The notes under the pieces: model-generated
Databases searched by the model: none
Told to the model about the DNA's origin: nothing
What the model saw: only the letters and a program-made list of their open reading frames with translations
DNA from: Antedon mediterranea
Lineage: Eukaryota > Echinodermata > Crinoidea > Comatulida > Antedonidae
Reading direction: 5' to 3'
Length of the DNA: 64,000 bases
Assembly: GCF_964355755.1 (NCBI RefSeq)
Contig: NC_092673.1
Location: 26,355,001 to 26,419,000 of the forward strand
Translations under genes and position numbers: made by a program
Shown here: positions 46,076 to 57,724 of the stretch, piece after piece
How positions within the stretch are numbered: position 1 is the first letter of the stretch
Layout of the letters: each line of letters opens with the position of its first letter

Positions 46076-47638
46076 CTGGGGCGGATCCAGAGGGGGGGTC
46101 CACGGGGTCCGGACCCCCCCTAAATTTTAAGGGTGCCCTTTTTTTAGAGGTTCAATATTTTATTCGTGTGACATATTTGTGTGTATATTAGTATGCACAG
46201 AGTAGGCTACACTAACCCCAAAAATAAAAACAGAAATTTATCACAATGAGCGCGATGTTAAGTTACGGCGGCCGATCAAAGAGCATCGTGAGAGGTGGTG
46301 ACGCGTGATGATCTCTACTTAAACTTCTAAAAATAGATCGTTTCACATACTACAGAGGGCGCATGTAAACTTTTTACGATTCAACTCCGCGTACGTTACA
46401 ATGCGCGCTATGTCATTGACGCGATTATTTGTCCATTGGTAAACACATTTTTATGTATTATTATTCTGAAACTAATTGAACTGTAAACATAATTCTTTTG
46501 AGTATTTGTTTATTTACATATCATTCTATCAGATCAACTATTTTTTATTTCCATTACATCCAACCAAACATGTAAAAAATGTAGTTAAAATATCGTACTA
46601 TCTAGCGCGTACGACCATACGCGGTAGATTGTTTACTCAAAAATCATCGATACACTATTCAACCTTGGTCTTGTAGTTGAGCCTCTCATGACCTGGGATT
46701 TGTTTGTCTTCCTACGCCAAGATAATATAGTTCTACAAGCCATGTGCTTTTTTCTCTGAGAAATATTTATTATAAGTGCAAAAAAATGTTTTTTTCTCGA
46801 TATGAAGCCTTTATTATTCAAATCTTTTAAAGAAAAATCACACATACCATAAAGAAGGTTCATTTATTTCATTTTTGAAACAATATTTGTGAAAATTACG
46901 TGAGGCTCAACTACAAAACCACCATTTTGTGATATGATGTCATCGTGAGCTCACGATTGAATGATTTTGGATTCTGGCTATTTGATTGGTGGACGCGAAT
47001 TACCCACAGCGGAATGTTTTCTCTCGCGTGTACCAAGAAGTCACGTGATCTCTCTGTACTGAACGGTACTACACAAATTTAGAGAAATGGATTTGTACGA
47101 ATTCCGTTAAATAAACAACTCTATATATTTTATAAACATTTAATAACATATTTTATTGATATTTCCAATGTTGATATATAAAAGAAATTACTATAAAACG
47201 TAATTATATGTAATTATTTTAGCGAAAAATGGCGCAATTTGTTTACAACGTTCGTGGCTAAAAACGATCATTTTCGGCAATGTTTTAGACCCTATATTTC
47301 GAAAACTACAAGTCAGATTTTCGTAATTCTTTCTTTATTGGAATATTGAAACAAAATACCAACAGATAATGTTTAAATTGGTTGAAAAATAACAACTTTT
47401 AATTTTGCATCGTTATCCCTGCTAATAAAGTGTCATTTCCGGCGAACTAGAAAGGTGCCATTTATCATGGATTTTGCGTGCGAGGGTGCCATTTCCGGCC
47501 ATCTAAGTGTGTCCTGTAACAAAATTCGCTTCGCCACAACCCCCACCATGGGGGGGGCTGTGGCTCAAATACTCAATATCTGATGTGCCCTTTTTATCGG
47601 CGGACCCCCCCTCTCAAAAATGTCTGGATCCGCCCCAG
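46076..47638. mobile_element. Nonautonomous TIR element inside gag, 1563 bp
   Basis: Ends CTGGGGCGGATCCAGA and exact inverse; 16-bp perfect TIR followed by G-rich, gapped similarity. Target duplication ATCAT (plus strand) at 46071-46075 and 47639-47643, confirmed by the gag frame it interrupts. No transposase frame. The GGGGCGGATCC end resembles a widespread family often put with hAT; a 5-bp target is unusual for classic hAT (8 bp) and would fit hAT5-like or Transib-like types. Superfamily left open. Confidence 0.88.
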
Positions 47639-48166
47639 ATCATGTACTCCCAGTACTAAACGATCTCGAATTAGACTATCTTTCATGCAATCACAGAAAT
47701 TACAGGTTTTTCTGAGTATTTTCAAAGCATTTATATATGTGTCAATTGACTCGCCTTTTTCTTGTTTTCGGGAATTGAATTTATATCGTTCAAAAATTTC
47801 ATTGGTTTCACCAAGAATAAACGTATCCAATTTTTGTATGATTTCCTCACACGTGTCAGATTCTAGTGGGTCACATCCATTATATATTTGGAGTGCATCA
47901 ACACCCATGGTAGAGATCAGTAATGATTTCTTAAAATGAGGTGATCGTGATGGATGATCTAGGTTGCTAGCAATGGTATAATGTGTCCAAAGCTGCTTCC
48001 ATAATTTCCAATTTTCCTGTTTACCATTTATGTCTAGTTTTACCGGTTCTGGGGGTTTAACATTGAACATCGGGACAGGCATTTGTATCGTCGGCAGTCC
48101 GTTGCCGTTAGCTTCATCCTGCAGGCCATGTGCGTCATTTTGCACGCCCTCCTCGCCGTCTGCCAT
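47639..48166 (-). CDS. gag: Gypsy gag, first part
   Basis: Begins with ATG at 48166 (MADGEEGVQNDAHGLQDEAN), and has the capsid-like region with QENWKLWKQLWTHYTIASNL and TCEEIIQKLDTFILGE found in Gypsy/Mag gags. The reading frame is broken at the 5-bp duplicated target of the inserted element. Tandem residues on both sides of the break show that nothing else was lost. Confidence 0.9.
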
Positions 48167-48287
48167 GCTGGCTAGGCTGGTCGTATCTATCTCGTGAGAT
48201 TTAACAGTAAATATCTTACTTTACTTATCTGTGTTTCAGTGTGCAATTCAGACTAATCTTTTCTTGCAATGAGCACCGCTGCCGCCA

Positions 48288-48414
48288 TGTTTCACGTTTC
48301 GTGAATGGTAGAATATAACAATAAAGATACGGACTAAATAACTCGTGTTACTCGGTAGCCATATTTATTCAGATCAAGACATAGCGCCCTCAGTCGGGGC
48401 ACGATACTGTGACA
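48288..48414 (-). repeat. Right (5') LTR, 127 bp
   Basis: Identical to the left LTR; contains AATAAAG near 48320 and is followed by TCATT, the target duplication. Confidence 0.95.
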
Positions 48415-48715
48415 TCATTAAATTTGCAATTTGTGAATATTGCATGTGTTGGTAGCATAATTATTACACACAAATACACATGTTTCAATAAAAAGAACCC
48501 AAATATTTACAACCTAGCAAACTAGCCTGAAGAGTAATTAAAATATACTTGTACAGTAATAGCTCAGATAAAAGCATTTATATAGTATCAGCTCAGCATT
48601 GTCAGAAATAAATAAGATATTCTCCCCATTTATTTTTGTTTAACTCATAAACAATCCTTATTGTATACAATTTAATTAACTGTAATCGCTTAATATAAAA
48701 CATATTTACATATCA

Positions 48716-49040
48716 GAGTGAGTGAGTGGCCGAGCGGTTAAGACAGTGGAACCGTAATTACGTAGCCATAACATCGGCAAGGGTTCGAGGCTCACTCACT
48801 CCATGGTTCTGGTGGTAGAACGAGTCTTCTCGGATAAGGACTATAAACCGTAGGTCCAGTGTACACAACTAGCTCGTGTGCACTTTAAAGAACCTAGTAC
48901 ATCTTTCGAGACGAGTAGGGGGTTACCCCGGTGTATCAGTACATCACAGCCACTGATCACCAACTGGGTCCTCTGGGAGATCAGTCTTTGACTGAAGAGG
49001 TCACCCAGTATAAAAATGAACAAACAAACAAACAATAAAA
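48716..49040 (+). mobile_element. tRNA-derived SINE, ~325 bp
   Basis: The head has an A box TGGCCGAGCGG (48727-48737) and B box GGTTCGAGGC (48782-48791), as in Leu/Ser tRNAs, with GAGTGAG and CTCACTC possibly pairing as acceptor stem. A unique body follows with GTGTGCACTTTAAAGAACCT, and a tail of ACAAACAAACAA. The TTTAAAG core recalls conserved central domains of invertebrate SINEs (Meta/MESC type), from memory. The arms do not fold as a working tRNA. Confidence 0.8.
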
Positions 49041-49076
49041 TGAGAATATTGAAAAATAAAATAGCTGTTCAATTAT

Positions 49077-50540
49077 TTAATGTTTATTGTAGTGCCGCAG
49101 TGGCCATATTATACAGTACACCGGCACCACTTTGTCTACAGAGTCTGACGCGGGTCGGTAAAACACTAGACGATGAATCTGCAACGGTCTCATTCTGAGC
49201 CGGCAGAACGGGAGTAGGTCGACGAAGCTGGCGAGGAAGCCCAGAGTCCTAAGCCAGTCGAATACCGTTGGAGCCAAACTCGTGAGCAGACCGGCCAGAG
49301 CTGCCTGAGCCGAGACCACTCGCGCTGCAGTTGGGTGAGCCACGCATGTGTTCAGATTGATCCGGTCTCCAAGGCATTGCGGGTACTGAGTCGGGAGCAG
49401 GCACAACTTGTCTCGATTTATTAGGAAACCTACTCGTTCCGTCGCGTCGAGAACGAAATCTATGTTGCGCAGCAACTGATCTCTTGACTGGGCTACAACC
49501 AACTAATCGTCGAGGTACATGTGTATACGGATACCGTGTCGATGCAGGAACGCTGCCAGCGCCCGAACGACATGTGTGGAGACCCGTGGGGCTGTCGACA
49601 GCCCGAACAGGAGAGCGACGAATTGGTAAATTTGGTTGTTTATGCGGAAGCGCAGCCACAGCTGATCGGCCTCGAACATGGGTACACGGAAGTACGCATC
49701 CTTGAGATCTTGAGGCTTAGGCTCCTCGTCGCAGGTCAAGCAGAATCGTGGAGAGCGTCTCCATTCTGAATTTGGCCGGTCGGATGTAGCGCTTGTTGAG
49801 ACTCTTGACATTTACAATCGGTCTCTATCCGCCGGAGGATTTGCGCACCAGGAACATCGTAGACTCGTGTCCTGGTGGGGCGTGTAGAGCGTCGACCGGA
49901 ACAACCGCGCCGTCTAGGAGAGCGCTGCGTATTTCTGGATCGCTCGGGATCCGAGTGTGGCTTATCGTCCCTGGCACCAGGGTAGCTGTAAATTCGATAC
50001 GGTAGCCCTCCCGTACGGTTACGCAGACCCAACTACTGTCCGCTTCTAGAAGTGAGTTCCACGCTCCTTGTATGCGTATTCTACCCCGAGGTAAGTTAGC
50101 ACCGCAGGTACTACACGATTAACAAAAGTTTGGAGCCCGGGTGCCCCCGAACCATCGCCATAACCAAAAAAAGACACAAGCGTTTCGTCGTCCTCCATGT
50201 AGATGTCCTCGGGTTCTGGTGCTGCGGGAAGAAGGACAGTCGGAGGGGGTTGCATATATGGCACCGACGGAGGGCCATCCTTGGGCAGTGCTTGTACGGC
50301 CGCCACGACCGCCTGTAGAAAGGCGGGAGACAAGTCAAATTGTTGCTCCGCAGGAGCTTGACTTTGCATATTTTGATACGTACGGCTGTGTAATAATTGG
50401 AATCGGCGGTGTAATAACCGGAATCGGCGGCGGAATTTCCGGGACTGGGGGAAACGGCGGAGTCTCCGCAGGAGACTCGGGCCTAGGCGAGGCAAGTCTT
50501 AACGTCTTTCTCGCGTGCTGGAAGCATGGTGACTAAGCAC
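49077..50540 (-). mobile_element. DIRS-type retrotransposon fragment, decayed
   Basis: A GC-richer block. Reading on the minus strand: a gag-like frame (50495-50046, QQFDLSPAFLQAVVAAVQAL), then RT pieces in shifting frames: VVPVDALHAPPGHESTMFLV, NVKSLNKRYIRPAKF, then DLKDAYFRVPM and ALLFGLSTAPRVSTHVVRAL ending in the catalytic MYLDD at about 49503, then VVAQSRDQLLRNIDFVLDA. These blocks are characteristic of DIRS1-like RT. A TAG replaces the Trp after YLDD, another TAG follows KSSGG, and a frame change lies near 49760. RNase H and tyrosine recombinase are missing past 49080. Confidence 0.85.
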
Positions 50541-50901
50541 ACGTACAGCCCACAACAATCGACCAAGGAAAGCCGGCACCGGGTCTTGGCTAGCAATGTT
50601 CCCTTAGCACAGTAACAACAGACCGAAATCCCACGGATTACGGCCGAAACTATAATACTTAGCTTCGTTGGAGATAAAATTAGCGTGAGTAGCGTTGCTT
50701 TTATTCTTCTAGCAGTAGCTGCTCACACAACAAACAGATCTTTCGCGTATAAATCCAATCCAACGGCAAGGCTCTAGGCTCAGTATAGTACAATACAATA
50801 CTATAGGCTATCCTAATACAATACAATAGGTTCTATTGTTCTCTCTCTCCAGCTAGTCACGTAATAGACTACCAACACCACTATTGGTTTGTGTAGATAT
50901 T
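50541..50901. other. Possible DIRS flank, then plain intron
   Basis: 50541-50780 may still belong to the DIRS element (moderate GC, no coding). 50780-50901 has short TATAGTACAATACAATA repeats. Nothing more is supportable. Confidence 0.3.
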
Positions 50902-50970
50902 GATATCTGAGTTTTCTAGATCTAGAAAAGTCAGATATCTGAGTTTTCTAGATCTAGAAAACTCAGATAT
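50902..50970. repeat. Two adjoining palindromes
   Basis: 50902-50939 is a 38-bp palindrome with one mismatched pair, and 50935-50970 is a perfect 36-bp palindrome; both share GAGTTTTCTAGATC and overlap by five bases. Each could form a cruciform or hairpin. Confidence 0.9.
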
Positions 50971-51732
50971 ATCTGAGATTCCTGTAGCATTTATTTTAGT
51001 TAAATGAATAAAAAAAAATAGTTCGTCATGCAAGACTGATTAAAGAAGTCATGTGACACATAGAAGGTGGCAAAATTCTAAGGTGTTGGCACTTTGCATA
51101 ACAAAAACACCTTGCATTGTAATCAAGTTGAAGTCTTTGGTAGAGCAGCCTTGTCATGCTAGAAGGTTCATTGATTACTGGCCCTATTTGGAAATTGGAC
51201 CGTTGCCAATAATATGAATTATATACTTGCGCAGGTAGTTTTTAATATACTATAGAATCTGAGTGAAGTTAATAGATTTCCGTAGTCATTTTATTGATGG
51301 ACTGAGATAAGGCAGTATAAAATAAACTTTGTTTACACCTCCATGGTTGACTATTATAGTTAACAATACAACAACACCAAAACCTTCCGAAACAGGAAAC
51401 AATACAAATAATAGTTCCGAGAGGTATTGGTATAGCTTATTTCTTAATACTGGGCCTAGCTTGGAGAAAGAATTTAATAGTTCCATAAGATAAGAGAAAT
51501 TGCTTAAAACAGTTATACACATTTACATAGTTTTAGTAAATTGGAAAAAAAGTCTCACCCCAAGATTTTGAATTGGTTGAAGTTTGTTGGTATTGCTACT
51601 GGATAGAGACTGGGTGACAGAATTTTAAGTGGCAACAGGTCTAGAAACGTACTGCTACTATTACCATAAATAGCGTAATTTATTAATGTTTCAGTGTAAA
51701 AATGTATACAGATACTATTTGTTATTTTTCAG
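50971..51732 (+). other. Gene B intron before the DED exon
   Basis: Contains the shared GGTGTTGGCACTTTGCATAA module (51082-51100) also present in the gene A introns. No other feature. A (T)n CAG acceptor ends at 51732. Confidence 0.6.
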
Positions 51733-51736
51733 GAAA

Positions 51737-54700
51737 ATGGCATCTCTTGAAAGGAATGATGAGTTTGACGACTTGAAGGCTGAACTTGGTAAACACTACA
51801 AAGGTGAAAAGTATGATATGTTGAAATTCTGCCTATTGAATATCCTACCTCACGGAGATATTAAACAAAACTTTATAGCGAACGATATATTTAATGTACT
51901 TGAAAAAAAGGGTGTTATCTCAGCTGATAATGTTTGCTTTCTCCTCGAGATTTCTAAACTGTCTAATCAAAGGAAAGCTATGGATCTTGTAAGAAACTAT
52001 ATGAAAGATAACAATCTTATAAATTCAGGTACGCAAAAGTTTTCATCATACCGAAAAAGATTGTTCAAGGCTTTACAGGAAGTTAGAGAAGATACATTAG
52101 ATAGGATAATTTCTCGCTATGATCTGAGAGACCTTGCCGATAATTTACCAAATATTTGGGCGGTTGTTTGTTATCTGGAAAGAGAGTTACGTTTAGAAGA
52201 TAAACCTGATAAAATAAAGCGGTTTTCAAAACTTCTTCCGGAACAAGCAAGAAAAATAATACTTGATGGTAATTACAATGAATTCTGATAATTTATATTG
52301 AAGTTTTAATAATAACTGTAATATTGTGGGTCATTAGGCATGTTCATATTAAGATATGATGATCTATTATCATGATACGTTTAGCACGATAAAGAGAAAC
52401 TGTTCACATAGAAATCATATCACGATCTCTTTTATGGTAATGGTATTAAGTTACATAATAGCTGAGAGCCAATAATGTTGCGCGCAATACTAACTCTAAC
52501 GCTGATTGGTTGATTCTATCTTGTGAATTAATTAATCACATTAAACTAGGTCAGTCATGTTTCTCCTTCATGCTCAACAGATCACATTAAGCTGATTAAG
52601 CTGATCACGTTTTTTGATAAATAGGTTCACATAAAATTACATCGTAATCAATGGTGAATGTGAACCCATATTGAAAAGGAAAAAATAGGCTTTTTCTTGT
52701 AGAAATTTATTATTTCTATAGTTTTAAATAAAAACTTTTACTGTAGCTTTTAATGATCCAATGAGAATTAATAAATTCCTAGACTTGAAATTGGCCTGGA
52801 ATATATTCCCCTGTCAGTTTAGCATTTCTCTTGTTTTATTAGATGAGTCAAAAGATCAAGTAAAGAAACCAAGAAAATAAAAAAAGAGACAATAAATCCT
52901 TTATTTTAATTCCAATACTGACCTATATACCAAACAAATTACTTATTATTCTCTAGAGTTATTATCTGAAGGCTAATAAAAGCAAAATAATTATTAAGAG
53001 TAAACTCTGATCAATTTAATGAAGATAATAACTGAGATTGAAGAAATGAAAACTAAAGTTATACTGTTCACAGACAATTTAACAATTAAAAAATGTTGTT
53101 ATTTTTTATATATACCTATTAATTAAAATTTGATTTATTTGATAGAGACAACATTAAAAGACTATGTAAGAGAAATGTTTTTACAGAAAAAATGTTTTGT
53201 GAAAACAGATTCTGAGAAATCACCGAAAGAAATGGAACTAATTAAAGGTACGTAAAGAAGTATTTAATGTAAGATTTGTTGTTAATATTTAGAGTAATGT
53301 TTCATTTCATTTATTTGACCCAAAAAAAAGCAACCTAGACCACTATGACTCGATGACGGTCAGTAATTCCTTTATACAAAATAAAATAGTTTTAATCTTG
53401 TTCATATTTTGCTTTTTATTAATAAAATAATATTTAGTTTACAGAATATAATTATGAATTCTATACATCTACAAATGCACTTTAAGAAGTGTGTGTTTAT
53501 ATTTTTTAAACCTATAATACAGTTGTGCAAATTTTATAGTTTTTGTTTCTTTTACATTTTAAAATTCTTGTACATTCATTTATGCTGTGTATATCTTAAG
53601 CAATAAAGAAACATAAAAGTTGACATGAATCCGGTAAATATATATTAAATTGCTGCAAACCCATTGTCTGGTTTAATTTAAATTTTTTTTTTCAGGTATT
53701 GATGACAGTGAATCCTCAACCTCACATCAACAGCTACCAAGTCGAGATACAATGACCGATGAACATGCTGTAGATGAGATATGTAACTCTGTAAGGAGAT
53801 TTTGCACTTACATGAGATGTGGTGAGAGCTTAAAAACAGACCAGGATGTCATAAAGATGATAAGTAGTCTTAATCAGGAAGAAGAAAAATGGAAACATAG
53901 GTATAGATGGAAATGGATTCAACTGGAATCATCAGAAGACATTGGTAGAATGCTAGCTCATGTTTTGATTACTGTAAAAGATGAAAAGTATATGTTATTT
54001 AAAATCAGTGAATCATGTACTGATGATGTGGTAAAAGGATTATCTACTGAATGTAGTAAATACATGTTTAAATATAGTATTGAAGGTTTTTCTTGGGTTG
54101 AGTCTCATATTTATATTTCTACATCATTTTTACTCCACTTTTTGATTAATGCACCAAGACTTCAATACCTTAATTTAAGTGAAACATATGCTAATATGAA
54201 TGATATTGTTAGTGTACTATCGCAGAAATGTTTAGTGTTGGCATTAGATAATCTCAATATCGGTTTTAATAAACTCAATGATATCACAGGTTCTTCACTC
54301 GGCACATTACTGGCTATTTCTCCTAAACTGAAAACACTTGACATGTACAACTGCAGTCTGTCAGGTGTTTTCATAGATGCTATGGTGAAGGAATGTGTCA
54401 ATAGGAACCTAGTGTTGGAATTAAATAATCTTAATATCAGTGGGAATATTCTCAGTAATATCAAAGGTTCTGTACTTGGCACATTACTGGCTATTTCTCC
54501 TAAACTGAAAACACTTAAATTGCACTACTGCAATCTATCAGGTGTTATCATAGATGCTATGGCCAGGGAATGTGTCAATAGGAACCTAGTGTTGGAATTA
54601 GATAATCTTGATATCAGTGAGAATAATCTTGGTGATATCGCAGCTTCTTCACTAGGCACATTACTGGCTATTTCTCCTAAACTGAAAACACTTTACATAT

Positions 54701-55491
54701 ACAGCTGCAGTCTGTCAGGTGTTATCATAGATGCTATGTTTAGGGAATGTGTCAATAGGAACTTAGTGTTGGAATTAGATAATCTTAATATCAGTGTGAA
54801 TACACTCAGTGATATCACAGGTTCTGTACTTGGCACATTACTGGCTATTTCTCCTAAACTGAAAACACTTAACATGCTCTACTGTAATCTGTCAGGTGTT
54901 ATCATAGATACTATGGTGAAGGAATGTGTCAATAGGAACGTAGTGTTGGAATTAGATAATCTTGATATCCATGGTAATAATCTCAGTGATATCACAGGTT
55001 CTGTACTTGGCACATTACTGGCTATTTCTCCTAAACTGAAAACACTTAACATGAGCAAATGCCATCTGTCAGGTGTAATCATAGATGCTATCGTGAGGGA
55101 ATGTGTCAATAGGAACCTAGTGTTGGAATTAAATAATCTTAAGATAAGTAAGAATGTTCTCATTGATATCACAGGTTCTATACTTGGCACATTACTGGCT
55201 ATTTCTCCTAAACTGAAAACACTTAAAATGTACAATTGCAGTCTGTCAGGTGTTATCATAGATGCTATGGTGAGGGAATGTGTCAATAGGAACCTAGTGT
55301 TGAAATTAGATCATCTTGAAATCCGCAGGAATAATCTCACTGATATCACAGGTTCTTCACTAACCACATTACTGACTATTTCTCCTAAACTGAGAAAGTT
55401 TGGTATGCGTAAGTGTAAATTACCTAATGATATAGTGCAGGATATGAGGCAACACTTTCAGAGTATAAATGGTAAATTTTCCTATCAATAA
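51737..55491 (+). CDS. Gene B: DED pair plus LRR protein
   Basis: Coding exons 51737-52268, 53146-53247 and 53696-55491, joined in phase (1,1), give 809 residues. Residues 1-177: DED-like pair (IFNVLEKKGVISADNVCFLL, ISKLSNQRKAMDLVRNY; then YRKRLFKALQE, IWAVVCYLERELRLEDKPDK). Residues 178-211: basic linker (TLKDYVREMF). Residues 212-about 370: uncharacterised helical part (DEHAVDEICNSVRRF, EEKWKHRYRWKW). From about 390: seven 59-residue (177-bp) units, each two RI/NLR-type LRRs (LVLELDNLNISGN, then LKTLNMYNCNLSG). No NACHT, kinase or transmembrane segment was seen. NLR-type LRRs with a death-fold front end suggest a cytoplasmic sensor or regulator; ligand unknown. A polyadenylation signal lies near 55869. 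Confidence 0.88.
52843..52890 (+). pseudogene. Gene B decayed microexon
   Basis: After an AG acceptor the sequence encodes DESKDQVKKPRK and then TAA, where the gene C counterpart (60209-60259) reads on through KSTK to a GTAAGA donor. In B the donor is also lost (GAGACA). Because neighbouring exons are phase 1, skipping it keeps the gene B frame. It is not counted in the 809-residue model. Confidence 0.7.
54234..55440 (+). repeat. Gene B LRR-coding tandem array, 7 x 177 bp
   Basis: Units begin at AGTGTTGG (54234, 54411, 54588 and so on) and are nearly identical at the DNA level over the conserved LRR scaffold, differing mostly at positions before and after LSGVIIDAM and in the ISxNxL turn. 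Low divergence in synonymous and noncoding-like positions points to recent unequal exchange. Antisense open frames across this region are by-products of the repeat. Confidence 0.92.
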
Positions 55492-55994
55492 CTGCTATAC
55501 AGTATTACTAAAGTGCAGCTTAATTTGACATTCATTAAACTGCAGGATACAGGTAAAGTAGAGGCATTTTCATGTTTGACTTGAGAACATTTAAAAAAAT
55601 ATAAATAGTAAATTACGGATGTGTATTACAGCCAAAAAAAAAAAAAATAAACCTCGATATGATAATTCTTGTATATGAAAAATTGATATTTTTTTATACT
55701 GATGAGACAATGCCTGATTTTTGTTGTTGGTAGCAATATGCCTCCATTGTAACTGTACATAATTTTGATTTATTTACGATAATGTTTGGTTATTTAAAGT
55801 TCTTGCATGTCGTTTCTTAATACTGTAATAATGTGAACATTTTATTTTCCCAAAACTTTTAAACTTAATAAAATCAGGTTGATTTACTTTAATACTAATA
55901 TTTGTTTGTTATCATAATCTTTGGTAATATAAATATAAATGCTTTATTCATTGTGATTAAGTGAATATTATACAAATTATGTTATAATATTTCT

Positions 55995-56465
55995 AAGCAA
56001 TATGTCATTATTATACTGTGCATTTTCAGTCAATAGCATATACTTGTGTTAATTGGGGCAGGGGGTTGTAAATGAAGTACAGTGGTTGTTACTGTGTATT
56101 TTCAGTCAATAGCATATACTTGTGTTAATTGGGGTAGAGGGTTGTAAATGAAGTACAGTGGTTGTTACTGTGCATTTTCAGTCAATAGCATATACTTGTG
56201 TTAGTTGGGGCAGGGGGTTGTAAATGAAGTACAGTGGTTGTTACTGTGCATTTTCAGTCAGCATATACTTGTGTTAATTGGGGCAGGGGGGTTGTAAATG
56301 AAGTACAGTGGTTGTTACTGTGCATTTTCAGTCAATAGCATATACTTGTGTTAATTGGGGCAGGGGGGTTGTAAATGAAGTACAGTGGTTGTTACTGTGC
56401 ATTTTCAGTCAATAGCATATACTTGTGTTAATTGGGGCAGGGGAGCATTAAATGAAGTACAGTGG
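55995..56465 (+). repeat. 76-bp tandem repeat, about six units
   Basis: Unit: TGTAAATGAAGTACAGTGGT, TGTTACTGTGCATTTTCAGT, CAATAGCATATACTTGTGTT, then AATTGGGGCAGGGGG. Two units of the same repeat lie at 3185-3300. It follows the gene B 3' end. Confidence 0.93.
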
Positions 56466-56870
56466 TTATTAGTATATAAATGTATACAGTATATAAATAT
56501 GATAATTTATTTTTGTATTAAGTTTTTACAAATAAATACATATTTTAAATACCATACTCCTTTTTGTAGTGTTTTAAATTATAAATAAATTATAAATAAC
56601 TAATTTTGGGATTTACTTATTATTTTGTGTCATAGGTGCATTTCGGCCGCCATACTTTACCAAATAAAAATACATCCCCCTGGGTAAAGATTATGAGTAA
56701 AGATGATGGTTAGTAAAGCCGCCCTAACCCTTGCAATCAATAAAGATGTAGTAAGTTGTGAATTTAAGAGTTAATAAATCGACAGCCGAAATAATCAGAT
56801 TCTTTATTTTGTTTTCTTTCTGGCAACAAACTCTAGCAATGCCACAGTAGGCTTACTTATTTAAAATTCA

Positions 56871-57350
56871 TCAGCTTTTCTATTAAATACATGGATGATG
56901 GACATCTTATGTTGTGATTGTTACAGATTCTTGTCTATTAAATACATGGATGATGGACATCTTATGATGTGATTGTTACAGATTCTTGTCTATTAAATAC
57001 ATGGATGATGGACATTTTATAATGTGATTGTTACAGATTCTTGTCTATTAAATACATGGATGATGGACATCTTATGATGTGATTGTTACAGATTCTTGTC
57101 TATTAAATACATGGATGATGGACATTTTATAATGTGATTGTTACAGATTCTTTTCTATTAAATACATGGATGATGGACATTTTATAATGTGATTGTTACA
57201 GATTCTTTTCTATTAAATACATGGATGATGGACATTTTATAATGTGATTGTTACAGATTCTTTTCTATTAAATACATGGATGATGGACATTTTATAATGT
57301 GATTGTTACAGATTCTTTTCTATTAAATACATGGATGATGGACATTTTAT
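56871..57350 (+). repeat. ~56-bp tandem repeat, about eight units
   Basis: Unit: TCTATTAAATACATGGATGA, TGGACATCTTATGATGTGAT, TGTTACAGATTC. Early units have TTGTC and later ones TTTTC before TATTAAAT, showing stepwise expansion. Only one equivalent unit is present in the paired block (near 3780). Confidence 0.93.
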
Positions 57351-57677
57351 AAAGTTACACATTCTTTTTAAAAAATAATTTTAATGATGGGGAAAAATGG
57401 GAATCTATTTCAAAAAAAAAAAATAATGAAGAAATACTACCACAACTGTACAATGTTTTATGAAAGTACAAATAATATTATAAAAGATATATTATCCCCC
57501 TAAAAAAAAAATTTTTTTTACAATTTGTTGTTGAATATTATGCCATTTTAATGTCACATAATAGTTATTCACCTTCACCAAAAACTGGATCGAAAAATTA
57601 ATAATTCCCCCCCCCCCCCCCCCGATAAACGTCTCATAAAGAGATACGATTGGACAACATCAAGCAAGGGTGTTCAA

Positions 57678-57705
57678 TGACGTCATTCCAGAAAGGGGAA
57701 TTCCC
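57678..57705 (+). promoter_or_regulatory. CRE-kappaB promoter module, gene C
   Basis: TGACGTCA (57678-57685) and GGGGAATTCCC (57695-57705), 17-base offset as in A and B. Confidence 0.65.
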
Positions 57706-57724
57706 ATTTCCAGCGCTCTTTTAC

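Larger units (their letters stand above)
42282..48414 (-). mobile_element. Gypsy-type LTR retrotransposon, minus strand, with TIR insertion
   Basis: LTRs of 127 bp at 42282-42408 and 48288-48414 are identical base for base. Target duplication TCATT at 42277-42281 and 48415-48419. On the minus strand the 5' LTR is the right one; a primer-binding site starting TGGCGGCAGCGG follows it directly, and a purine tract AAAAAAAGGAAGGA lies just before the left LTR (42409-42422). Identical LTRs imply recent insertion. Domain order gag, protease, RT, RNase H, integrase is Ty3/Gypsy; short LTRs and the gag type resemble the Mag/SURL lineage (inference). Confidence 0.93.

Noticed and set aside
48716-48800. 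Possible tRNA-Leu/Ser gene
   Set aside because: A and B boxes are present but the T and anticodon arms do not pair, and a SINE body and A-rich tail follow.
53696-54230. Search for a NACHT domain between the DED and the LRRs of gene B
   Set aside because: No P-loop (GxxxxGKS/T) or Walker B-like motif in this part; the protein is not a complete NLR.
54162-55286. Long minus-strand frames opposite the gene B LRR array (and 61291-61881 in gene C)
   Set aside because: Shadows of the repeated LRR units; sense strand has the splice sites and domain logic.
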